This document shows, piece by piece, positions 32,287 to 39,564 of a DNA stretch of 64,000 nt. Source of the DNA: CAZHTS01 sp964535315 (lineage in GTDB: Bacteria; Chloroflexota; Anaerolineae; Anaerolineales; Anaerolineaceae); assembly GCA_964535315.1 (NCBI GenBank), contig CAZHTS010000007.1, positions 30,813-94,812 of the forward strand, read 5' to 3'. A program made the translations under genes and the position numbers. How positions within the stretch are numbered: the stretch's first letter is position 1; each line of letters begins with the position of its first letter. The notes beneath the pieces were generated by a model. That model did not search any database. It saw only the letters and a list, made by a program, of their open reading frames with translations, and was not told the DNA's origin.

Positions 32287-34162
32287 GACCGGTTATGCCT
32301 GGATCGATCTGAGTACGCGCCAGTGGCGCCCGTACCCGATCAGCGCGGCGTTGAGCGCTGATTACATCGGCGGCAAGGGGTTGGCGGCGCGCCTGTTGTT
32401 TGATTTACTGCCCGCCCACACCCCGGCGCTCTCGGCCGAGAACGTGGTCATCGTCAACACCGGGCCGCTGTGCGGCACGGGGGCGCCCAGTTCCAGCCGC
32501 TTCAATATTTCCAGCCGCAGCGTCATGACCGGCGGCATCACCAGTTCAAACTGCGGCGGGCGTTTTGGGATGAAACTGCGCCAGGCCGGTTTTGACGGCC
32601 TGATCCTGACCGGGCGCGCCAGCGCCCCTGTTTTCATCGAAATCCTGGACGGTGAAGTGACCTTCCAGGACGCCTCCGGGTTGTGGGGGCTGGACAGCGA
32701 GGAGACGCAAAAGGCCTTCCCGGCGGCGTACGGTAAGCTGGTCATCGGGCCGGCGGGCGAACACCAGGTGCGTTACGCCTGCCTGATCTCAGACGAGCGT
32801 ATCGGCGGGCGCGGCGGTTTGGGGGCCATCTTTGGCGCCAAGAACCTCAAAGCGCTGGTCGCCTACGGCACCCGTCAGGCGCCGGTTGCCGACCGCCCGG
32901 CCTTCGATGCGCTGTGTGCGGCGTGGATCGAGATGCTGCGCAGCCACCCGGCCACCGGGCGTAGCCTGCCGCTGTATGGCACGGCCGGGCTGCTCAGCAA
33001 GGCCAACCTGACGCGCATCCTGCCGGCGCGCAACTTTTCTGATGGCGGCTACGAACAGGCCGACGAAATTTCGGGCGAGACGCTGACCGAGCGCCACCTG
33101 ACCAGCAACGACGGCTGCCTGTCGTGCGTCATTCGCTGCGCCCGGCGGGTGAAGGTGCGCGGCAAGGCGGTCAAGGGCCCCGAATACGAAACGGTGGGCC
33201 TGTTGGGCGCCAACATTGCCAACAACGATCTGCAATTGATCTGCGACCTGAATTACCAGGCCGACCTGCTCGGCCTGGACACCGTCTCGCTCGCCGCTAC
33301 CCTGTCGTTCGCCATGGAGCTTAAGGAAAAGGGCCTGGCCGACCTGGGGGTGACCTTCGGTCAGACGGCCGGGCTGGAGCAGGTGGTCGCCGATATCGCC
33401 TACCGCCGCGGCCCCGGCGACGAACTGGCCGAGGGCTCACGCCGTCTGTCCGAGAAATATGGGCTGGCCGAGGCGGCCCAACACGTCAAGGGGTTGGAAC
33501 TGGCCGCCTACGATCCGCGCAAGAGCGTGGGGATGGGCCTGGGCTACGCCACCGCCAACCGCGGCGGCTGTCACCTGAACGGCGGCTACGTATCGTTTAT
33601 GGAAGGCATTGGCCCGATCAGCCTGCCGGCCAACAGCCCGCGTTCCAAACCGGAACTGACCGTCATGCTGCAAAACTTGATGGAGTCCGTCTCTTCAGCC
33701 GGCTCGTGTTTCTTTACCACCTACACCCTTTTCCCGCCGTTCCTGTACCGGCTGGGCCCGCGCAGCCTGGGCATGCGCCTGATCAATCAGGTGATGTTGA
33801 ACTCGGGCCCGCTGCTGGCCTGGGCGCTGCGTCACCCCGGGCGGCTGACGTTTGATAATCCGATGATGCTGCCGCACGGCCAGGCGCTGGCGCTCGTCAC
33901 CGGCGAACCGTTCAGCTTTGGCCGTTTTTTGCAGGCCGGCGAGCGTTGTTTCAATATGGAACGGCTCTTCAACCAGCGCGAGGGCTTTACCCGGCGCGAC
34001 GACCGCCTGCCGGGGCGGATGAGTACGCCGCAGAGCGGCGATCGCCGCCAGGATGTGGTCGATCTGGAGGGGATGCTCGACCGCTATTACTGGCTGCGCG
34101 GTTGGGAGAAAGACGGCCGGCTGACGCCGGAAAAGCTGGCGCAATTGGGGATCGAAGCATGA
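32279..34162 (+). CDS. Aldehyde:ferredoxin oxidoreductase (tungsten enzyme family)
   Basis: The 627-residue protein follows AOR family architecture from the N-terminal 'YAWIDLSTRQWRPYPI' to the C-terminal helical domains. The [4Fe-4S] ligands are Cys280, Cys283, Cys287 and Cys477, arranged C-x-x-C-x-x-x-C plus a distant Cys as in Pyrococcus AOR. 'SSNCGGRFGMKLRQAGFDG' and 'GRGGLGAIFGAKNLKAL' are the pterin-binding regions. It would oxidise an aldehyde to an acid and reduce ferredoxin, or the reverse. It overlaps the ferredoxin gene by 8 bp and the MoaD gene by 4 bp. Substrate is unknown. Confidence 0.92.
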   Translation: MIETGYAWIDLSTRQWRPYPISAALSADYIGGKGLAARLLFDLLPAHTPALSAENVVIVNTGPLCGTGAPSSSRFNISSRSVMTGGITSSNCGGRFGMKLRQAGFDGLILTGRASAPVFIEILDGEVTFQDASGLWGLDSEETQKAFPAAYGKLVIGPAGEHQVRYACLISDERIGGRGGLGAIFGAKNLKALVAYGTRQAPVADRPAFDALCAAWIEMLRSHPATGRSLPLYGTAGLLSKANLTRILPARNFSDGGYEQADEISGETLTERHLTSNDGCLSCVIRCARRVKVRGKAVKGPEYETVGLLGANIANNDLQLICDLNYQADLLGLDTVSLAATLSFAMELKEKGLADLGVTFGQTAGLEQVVADIAYRRGPGDELAEGSRRLSEKYGLAEAAQHVKGLELAAYDPRKSVGMGLGYATANRGGCHLNGGYVSFMEGIGPISLPANSPRSKPELTVMLQNLMESVSSAGSCFFTTYTLFPPFLYRLGPRSLGMRLINQVMLNSGPLLAWALRHPGRLTFDNPMMLPHGQALALVTGEPFSFGRFLQAGERCFNMERLFNQREGFTRRDDRLPGRMSTPQSGDRRQDVVDLEGMLDRYYWLRGWEKDGRLTPEKLAQLGIEA

Positions 34163-34401
34163 TCCGCCTGCGGTATTACGGTGAAATGCGTACCCTCGCC
34201 GGCTGCCCCGGCGAGGCACTCGAGGCGGCCAGCCTGGCGGCGGTGCAGGTTTATCTCCAAGAGCGTTACGGAGCGGGCGTTACGGATTGCATTCGCCGCT
34301 GTCACATCTTTGTCAACGGTGAGGAAGTGTTAAAAACCGCCGGGCTGCATCTGCAACCCGGCGATGTGGTCAGCTTTATCACCGCCGCTGCCGGCGGGTG
34401 A
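34159..34401 (+). CDS. MoaD/ThiS-family sulfur-carrier protein of the AOR operon
   Basis: The 80-residue protein has the ubiquitin-like fold pattern ('IRLRYYGEMRTLAG', 'HIFVNGEEVLKTAGLHLQPGDVVSFITAAAGG') and ends in Gly-Gly, the C-terminus activated as thiocarboxylate. Its place right after the AOR gene (ATGA overlap) argues that it serves tungstopterin cofactor assembly for this enzyme. MoaD donates sulfur to make the dithiolene of molybdopterin. Confidence 0.85.
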   Translation: MIRLRYYGEMRTLAGCPGEALEAASLAAVQVYLQERYGAGVTDCIRRCHIFVNGEEVLKTAGLHLQPGDVVSFITAAAGG

Positions 34402-34402
34402 C

Positions 34403-37051
34403 TTAATCCAGCAGGAAGATTTGCCCGGTGGTGCCGTCCAGACGCAGGCGTTGGCCGGTGTGCAGGCGGGTGGTGGCCTGGTTGACGCCTACCACGGCGG
34501 GGATGCCGTATTCCCGCGCCACGACCGAGCCGTGGGTCATCATCCCGCCGACTTCCATGATCAACCCGCCCGCCGCCAGGAAGAGCGGCGTCCAGGCCGG
34601 GTCGCTGGCGCGGCAGACGAGAATCTCGCCGGGTTGCAGGCGCTCGCGGTGAGGGTCGAGCACCACGTGTGCGGTGCCCTCGACCGTGCCGGCGGAGACC
34701 GGGCTGCCGCTCAGGGCGCCATCGCCGGCGGCTGGGGCGCTTTCATAAAACGTCCGCCCATCGCTCAACAGCAGGCGCGGGCTGCGCCGGCGGCCCATCT
34801 CGCGATGGTGATTCTGGCGCCGTGCGGCCACCAGGGCGCGAGCGTCCGGCAGGTCACCCTGCCCCAGTTGTTGCAGTTCCCAGGTGTGTAGAAAGAAGAC
34901 GTCGTCCGCCTGTTCCAGCACCCCGCTGGCGACCAGTTGCTGTCCGGTCGCCAGCGCCGCCGTGCGCAGTACGTCCAGCATGCGGACGATGGCAAACTTG
35001 GGCGTTTCGCGCAGCCCGGTCAGGTGGCGCACCCGCCCGGCCAGGAAGTTTACCAGCCGGGCGACCGGTTTTTTGCCAAACGCCTGCACCAGTTCGATCT
35101 GCGCCTGGCGCGCCCGTTCGGCGCCGCTGCGGAAGATGGCTTCGGGCGAGGCGGTTTGCCCGTCGATCTGGATATAGCTTTGCAGGGTCTGGAGGATGTG
35201 CAGCGGGTCGTCTTTCCAGCGCGGCCGGGCGATGTCGATCTCGCCCACCCCGCGCATGCCGTAGCGCTGCAAAAAATCGGCCAGGGCCTGCTGTGCGGCG
35301 GCGGGCAGCCGCCCGGCCCGGTAGGCGGCGACGAGGTCGGCGGCCGGGGCGTGGGCGAAATATTCAGCCGAGGGCGGGTCGCGGCGGATGCGCTGCGCCG
35401 TGGCCCACAGACATAGATCCATTTCGGTGGTGACGTTGTGCTCCAGGCCGCGGGTGAGATCCATGACCCGTTGTTCGCCGTTGGGGATGGTTTCGGCCAT
35501 CATTAATAGCCGCTGGAAGGGCACCTGGCCGGAGATCACCGCCGGCAGCAGGTAGGGCAGGAGGATGGAGGGTGCGGCAGCGGGCATGGCGGTCAGCACA
35601 CCGGCCAGGGCCGCCGGGCTGCCGGCCTGGTTACAACGGCGGCGTGCCTCGTCGACCAGCGCTTCGATGCGGCGCGCCAGCCGCCGGCGGCCGGCTTCCG
35701 GCCAGAACAGGTTGTACAGCACCCCGCCGGCAACAGGTAGCAGAGCGCGTACCAGGCGCAAGGTGGCGGCCAGACCCGGCCCCTTTTTCGCCAGCGCCAG
35801 TTCAGGCTCGTCCAGCAGACCGTCGATTGCCGCCGCGCTGGCGGGGTCGATGGCGCCGATAAACAGGCGCAGGATGTTCCGTCCGGCGGGCTGGTGAAAC
35901 AGCCCGGTGACGTTGGCAAACAGGCGTTCGCCGGCCACCTGGAAGGTGCGCTGGCTGCGCAAATCCGCCCGGCTGCCGAAGCAGCGCCCGACCCCGGCCG
36001 CCAGGCCGGTGAGCATGTCTTGACCGAGCGGCGAGAACGGGTCGAGCATGCCCTGCCACACGCCAAACGAGAAGAGCACCTCCAGCGGCCGGGCCTGCGC
36101 CCCGGCCGGCAGCGGGTAGAGCGAGGTGACCGGCCGGGATTGCACGACGTACAACTGCCCGCCGGCCCAGGCCCATTCCATGTCTTGCGGCCCGCCGAAA
36201 AAGCGCTCGGCCTGCTGCCCCAGGGCGGCCAGGGCCAGGATTTGTTGGTCGGGCAGCGCCTGTACGTTGGCGGCGCACTCGTCCACCGTCTGGGTTCCGC
36301 CGCCGCTCACGCCGCGCACCGAGAGCGCCTTGGCGCCCAATGTTTTCTTGAGAATGCGCCCGTGGGCGGCGTCCACCACGTAATGATCGGGCTCGACCAT
36401 GCCCGAGACCAGCGCCTCGCCCAGGCCGAGCGTGGCATCGATGACGGTCTCGTCTCGTTTGCCGCTGAGCGGGTTGGCGCTGAACAGCACACCGGACGCC
36501 TCGCTGGGCACCATGCGCTGCACCACCACCGCCAGGCTGATCTCTTGCTGAGAAATGCCGTTGCGGGCGCGATAGCCGATGGCCCGGGCGCTCCACAGGC
36601 TGCCCCAACAGCGTTTTACTGCCTGTAGCAGCGCTTCGGCGCCGTGGATATTCAGGTAGGTGTCCTGCTGGCCGGCGAACGACAGGTCGGGCAGGTCTTC
36701 GGCGGTGGCCGACGAACGCACCGCCACCGCCCCGCCCAGGGCGGCGTAAGCGCTGAGGATCGACTGGGCGATTTCGTCCGGTAGGTCGCCGTTTTCGAAC
36801 CACTGGCGGATGAGGGTGGCGGCCGCTTCCAGCGCCTGGGGCTGGGTGGTGTCCAGCCCGTTGAGGGTGGCCAGCAGGCGGGGTTGCAGGTCGTTGGCGG
36901 TCACGAAGCGCTGGTAGCCGGCGGTGGTGACACAGAAGCCGGGCGGGACGGGCAGCCCGGCGTGCAGCAGCGCCCCCAGGTTGGCGCCCTTGCCCCCGGC
37001 CAGGGGCAGGTCGCGGCGGTCGAATTCGGCCAGTGATTGAACGGATTGCAT
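34403..37051 (-). CDS. Rifampicin phosphotransferase-like PEP/pyruvate-dikinase family protein
   Basis: The 882-residue protein has an N-terminal PPDK ATP-grasp ('GGKGANLGALLHAGLPVPPGFCVTT', 'AVAVRSSATAEDLPDLSFAGQQDTYLN'), a large helical middle region and a C-terminal PEP-utilizer domain with the phospho-His His840 in 'GGMMTHGSVVAREYGIPAVVGV'. It lacks the C-terminal PEP-binding TIM barrel of PEP synthase. This order, with the His domain last, is that of rifampicin phosphotransferase (Rph), which uses ATP to phosphorylate rifamycins. The substrate may differ. It is downstream of an MFS exporter and a TetR repressor, consistent with a drug-resistance or detoxification operon. Confidence 0.75.
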   Translation of the reverse strand: MQSVQSLAEFDRRDLPLAGGKGANLGALLHAGLPVPPGFCVTTAGYQRFVTANDLQPRLLATLNGLDTTQPQALEAAATLIRQWFENGDLPDEIAQSILSAYAALGGAVAVRSSATAEDLPDLSFAGQQDTYLNIHGAEALLQAVKRCWGSLWSARAIGYRARNGISQQEISLAVVVQRMVPSEASGVLFSANPLSGKRDETVIDATLGLGEALVSGMVEPDHYVVDAAHGRILKKTLGAKALSVRGVSGGGTQTVDECAANVQALPDQQILALAALGQQAERFFGGPQDMEWAWAGGQLYVVQSRPVTSLYPLPAGAQARPLEVLFSFGVWQGMLDPFSPLGQDMLTGLAAGVGRCFGSRADLRSQRTFQVAGERLFANVTGLFHQPAGRNILRLFIGAIDPASAAAIDGLLDEPELALAKKGPGLAATLRLVRALLPVAGGVLYNLFWPEAGRRRLARRIEALVDEARRRCNQAGSPAALAGVLTAMPAAAPSILLPYLLPAVISGQVPFQRLLMMAETIPNGEQRVMDLTRGLEHNVTTEMDLCLWATAQRIRRDPPSAEYFAHAPAADLVAAYRAGRLPAAAQQALADFLQRYGMRGVGEIDIARPRWKDDPLHILQTLQSYIQIDGQTASPEAIFRSGAERARQAQIELVQAFGKKPVARLVNFLAGRVRHLTGLRETPKFAIVRMLDVLRTAALATGQQLVASGVLEQADDVFFLHTWELQQLGQGDLPDARALVAARRQNHHREMGRRRSPRLLLSDGRTFYESAPAAGDGALSGSPVSAGTVEGTAHVVLDPHRERLQPGEILVCRASDPAWTPLFLAAGGLIMEVGGMMTHGSVVAREYGIPAVVGVNQATTRLHTGQRLRLDGTTGQIFLLD

Positions 37052-37069
37052 GGAAACCTCCCAAATGGA

Positions 37070-38290
37070 TCAATTAATTTTATAACGGATCAGTGTCAGG
37101 GTGGCCACTCCGGCGCAAATGACCCCTGCCCCACCCAGCACCGGGGCGGCCCCCAGCCAACCGGCCAGCAGGCCGGCCAGCCCAGCGACGGTGAAGGTCA
37201 CGCTGCCGGTGATGGTTTGCGATAGGCCCAACACCCGGCCGCGCAGTTGTTCCGGGGCGGTTTGCAGGGTGGTTTGGGTGTTGACCTGCACGGTGACAAA
37301 ACCCAGGCCGAGCAGGAAGGCGCATGCCAGGCCCCAGTTCAGGGCGGGCGCCAGGGCCAGGGCGACCATTGCCGCTCCGCCCAGCGCCGCGCCGGCGCAG
37401 GCCAGGCGTTGGCGGTCGAAGCGTTTGCCCAGGGCGGCGGCGGCGCCCGCCCCGGCGAGCATGCCCGTCCCGCAGGCCGACATCAACCAGCCAAAGTCGC
37501 CGGCGCTGCCGCCCAGGCGCTGGCGGACGATGATCACGCCCAGGGCCGAGAGCGCGGCGACCAGCAGCATCGCTGCGCCGCCCAACAGCAGGGCAACGCG
37601 CATTTCCGGGCGTGCTTTGACCAGGGTCAGGCCCTGGCGCCAGTCGTCCCGGATATCGTGCGTCTCGCTGGCCCGGCCGGCGGCGGGGATGTGCAGGCAG
37701 GCGACCGCCAGGGCGGGAGCCAGGAAGGTCAGCCCGTCCAGGTAAAAGGCGGCCTGTAACCCGAAACGATCGCTGATCCAGCCGCCGATGGCCGGGCCGA
37801 TGGCGATGGCGCCGACGAAGGCCAGGGCAAAGAGGGCGTTGGCCGCCAGCAGGCCCGCTTCGGGCACCAGGCTGGGGATGGTCGCCGAGCGGGCGGGGAT
37901 GAAGAACTGGCTGATGACCGCCATGCCAAAGTAGAGCGCAAACAGGAGCGGCAAATTTTCGATGGAAGGGATGGTCATTACCAGGGCAAAAAGCAGCAGA
38001 TTGGAGGCGACCATGACCCATTTGCGTGACCAGCGGTCGACCAGTATGCCGGCCAGGGCGCCGAGGGCCAGCGCCGGCACGGCCTTGATGACCGCCAGCA
38101 GTCCGACGGCGGCGCTCGAAGCGCTGCGCTCGTACACCAGGTTGACCAGCGCCACCATCAGGATGCGGTCGCCGACCAGCGAGATGGCCTCGCTCAGCCA
38201 CAGGGTGCAGAAGGCGGCGCTGCCCAGCGCGGCGGCAAAGCCGGGGCGGGGTGAGACAGGGGGAGTGGTGGAAACGGCAGAAGAAGTCAT
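37070..38290 (-). CDS. MFS-type exporter
   Basis: The 406-residue protein has about 12 membrane helices and a 'GDRILMVALVNLVYERSASSAAVGLL' start typical of the EntS/tetracenomycin-type branch. 'LGALAGILVDRWSRKWVMVASN' is the MFS motif A-like loop. It starts 19 bp before a TetR operator copy and 18 bp ahead of the Rph-like gene, so it is likely part of the tetR-regulated unit. Exported compound unknown. ATG 38290 is preferred to a TTG at 38308. Confidence 0.85.
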   Translation of the reverse strand: MTSSAVSTTPPVSPRPGFAAALGSAAFCTLWLSEAISLVGDRILMVALVNLVYERSASSAAVGLLAVIKAVPALALGALAGILVDRWSRKWVMVASNLLLFALVMTIPSIENLPLLFALYFGMAVISQFFIPARSATIPSLVPEAGLLAANALFALAFVGAIAIGPAIGGWISDRFGLQAAFYLDGLTFLAPALAVACLHIPAAGRASETHDIRDDWRQGLTLVKARPEMRVALLLGGAAMLLVAALSALGVIIVRQRLGGSAGDFGWLMSACGTGMLAGAGAAAALGKRFDRQRLACAGAALGGAAMVALALAPALNWGLACAFLLGLGFVTVQVNTQTTLQTAPEQLRGRVLGLSQTITGSVTFTVAGLAGLLAGWLGAAPVLGGAGVICAGVATLTLIRYKIN

Positions 38291-38310
38291 GGCAGGTTTG
38301 GCGGGCAAAA

Positions 38311-38334
38311 ACCAGACCGACCGACCGGTCTGGT
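38311..38334. promoter_or_regulatory. TetR operator copy 1; also a possible terminator hairpin
   Basis: A 24-bp palindrome: ACCAGACCG (38311-38319), 6-bp centre, CGGTCTGGT (38326-38334). Its 16-bp core (38315-38330) matches 15 of 16 bases of the copy before tetR. On the minus strand the second arm is followed by TTTTT, so the same sequence can also act as an intrinsic terminator or attenuator between tetR and the MFS gene. Confidence 0.65.
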
Positions 38335-38353
38335 TTTTGGATAAAAAAAGAGG

Positions 38354-38944
38354 CTAGGTTTGTTGCGTGGGATGGGCATTGATGCCGTTGAAGAACACGT
38401 CGAGCATGCGCGCCGCGGCCAGTTCGGGCGTCTCGGCGCGCCGGCCGGTGACGTAGAACATGGCAAAATTACCCTGCACCAGGGTCATGAACACCAGCGC
38501 CGTCTCGTGCGGGTCGATCGGGCGGAAGATGCCGGTGCGCATGCCGGTGTTGAAGGCCTCTTCCAGCAGGGTCAGATACTGCTGGAAGGAAGATTGAAAG
38601 CTGTCGAGCACCTGGCGGCGCGCCTCGGGCACCTCGCGGCGGGCGATTTGCAGGATGTCGGCTGCCTCGTACAGGGAGCGGATGGAGACCTCGGCCATCA
38701 CCTGGATGCGCCGGCGCGGCTCGCTTTCGACCTGCACCAGTTCCAGGGTGGCGTGCATCTGTGCGGTGACGTTGCCGACCAGCGTCATCAGGATGGCCTG
38801 TTTGTCGGCGAAGTGGTGGTAGATGGTCGCTTTGCCGATACCGGCCTCCGCGGCGATCTGGCGCATGGAGGAGGCGGTATAGCCCTGTTTGACGAACAGG
38901 CGTCTGGCGGTTTGCAGAATGGTGTCGCGCGTATCTGTACTCAT
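38354..38944 (-). CDS. TetR/AcrR-family transcriptional repressor
   Basis: The 196-residue protein has the TetR helix-turn-helix ('ILQTARRLFVKQGYTASSMRQIAAEAGIGKATIYHHFADKQAIL') and a variable ligand-binding half. It should repress the divergently unrelated but downstream MFS and Rph-like genes as well as itself, because nearly identical palindromes lie before tetR and before the MFS gene. ATG 38944 gives good spacing from GAGGA; a GTG 3 nt upstream is an alternative. Confidence 0.92.
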   Translation of the reverse strand: MSTDTRDTILQTARRLFVKQGYTASSMRQIAAEAGIGKATIYHHFADKQAILMTLVGNVTAQMHATLELVQVESEPRRRIQVMAEVSIRSLYEAADILQIARREVPEARRQVLDSFQSSFQQYLTLLEEAFNTGMRTGIFRPIDPHETALVFMTLVQGNFAMFYVTGRRAETPELAAARMLDVFFNGINAHPTQQT

Positions 38945-38954
38945 CACGGTGTCC

Positions 38955-38974
38955 TCGACCGACCGTCCGGTCGA
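38955..38974. promoter_or_regulatory. TetR operator copy 2, at the tetR transcription start
   Basis: TCGACCG (38955-38961), 6-bp centre, CGGTCGA (38968-38974). It begins 6 bp downstream of the -10 box and covers the predicted start site, the expected place for autorepression. Confidence 0.75.
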
Positions 38975-38979
38975 TTCAG

Positions 38980-39008
38980 AGTATACGATTTCTGGCCTGC
39001 GCTGTCAA
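38980..39008 (-). promoter_or_regulatory. Consensus promoter of tetR
   Basis: On the minus strand a perfect -35 TTGACA (39008-39003), 17-bp spacer and -10 TATACT (38985-38980). Confidence 0.8.
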
Positions 39009-39038
39009 GGGGTAATTGCAACAGAATGGCGCCGGCGG

Positions 39039-39464
39039 TTACTGTTCCTGGAAAAATTCCACCGTTTCGCCGTTGGGTCCGGTGAAAAAGGCCACCACCG
39101 CCGGCAGCTGCCCGGCGAGGTTGACCTCTCTGGGCTCGACCGTGACCGTGCAGCCCGCCTGGCGCGCCCGTTCGATGGCTGCCCGGGTATCGCGGCTTGC
39201 CAGGGCGAAATGCACCAGCGGGGCCGGGTTGTCTGCCGGATGCAGCGCACCGCTATCGGAACGGGGCGCCTGTAATTCAACATAGCTGCCGTCGCCGCAG
39301 TCCAACAGCGCCAGCCGGCGGCCGTTGACCTCGAATTCGAGGCGCATTTGCATGCCGAGCACCCGGCAGTAAAAATCGATGGAGGCGTCCAGATCGAGCG
39401 TCTGGATCGAAATGTGGTGAAAACCGCAGCCTGGGATGAGCGCATTGCGTGTGCCGGCGGGCAT
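39039..39464 (-). CDS. VOC/glyoxalase-family protein
   Basis: The 141-residue protein has the two beta-alpha-beta-beta-beta units of the VOC fold: 'FHHISIQTLDLDASIDFYCRVLGMQMRLEFEV' and 'PLVHFALASRDTRAAIERARQAGC...FFTGPNGETVEFFQEQ'. Metal ligands His and Glu at the expected places suggest a lactoylglutathione lyase or dioxygenase-like enzyme. ATG 39464 follows AAAGGAA; an earlier in-frame start is not supported. Confidence 0.8.
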   Translation of the reverse strand: MPAGTRNALIPGCGFHHISIQTLDLDASIDFYCRVLGMQMRLEFEVNGRRLALLDCGDGSYVELQAPRSDSGALHPADNPAPLVHFALASRDTRAAIERARQAGCTVTVEPREVNLAGQLPAVVAFFTGPNGETVEFFQEQ

Positions 39465-39490
39465 GGTTTGTTTCCTTTCTGTAGGAGAGT

Positions 39491-39500
39491 ATTGTACAAT
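39491..39500. promoter_or_regulatory. Palindromic ATTGTACAAT providing overlapping divergent -10 boxes
   Basis: TACAAT reads on both strands (39495-39500 plus; 39496-39491 minus). It could serve the VOC gene and the M23-CARDB-PD40 gene; no strong -35 is seen. Confidence 0.35.
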
Positions 39501-39564
39501 TCGCTGTATCTTACCAGAAAACCGGCGGACGCCGCCGGGTTCTTCCTTACGAGGTAAAACGTTT

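Noticed and set aside
35802..37073. 423-codon minus-strand frame in another phase
   Set aside because: It overlaps the Rph-like gene in a shifted frame; its composition is Arg/Gly/Pro-rich as expected for a shadow.
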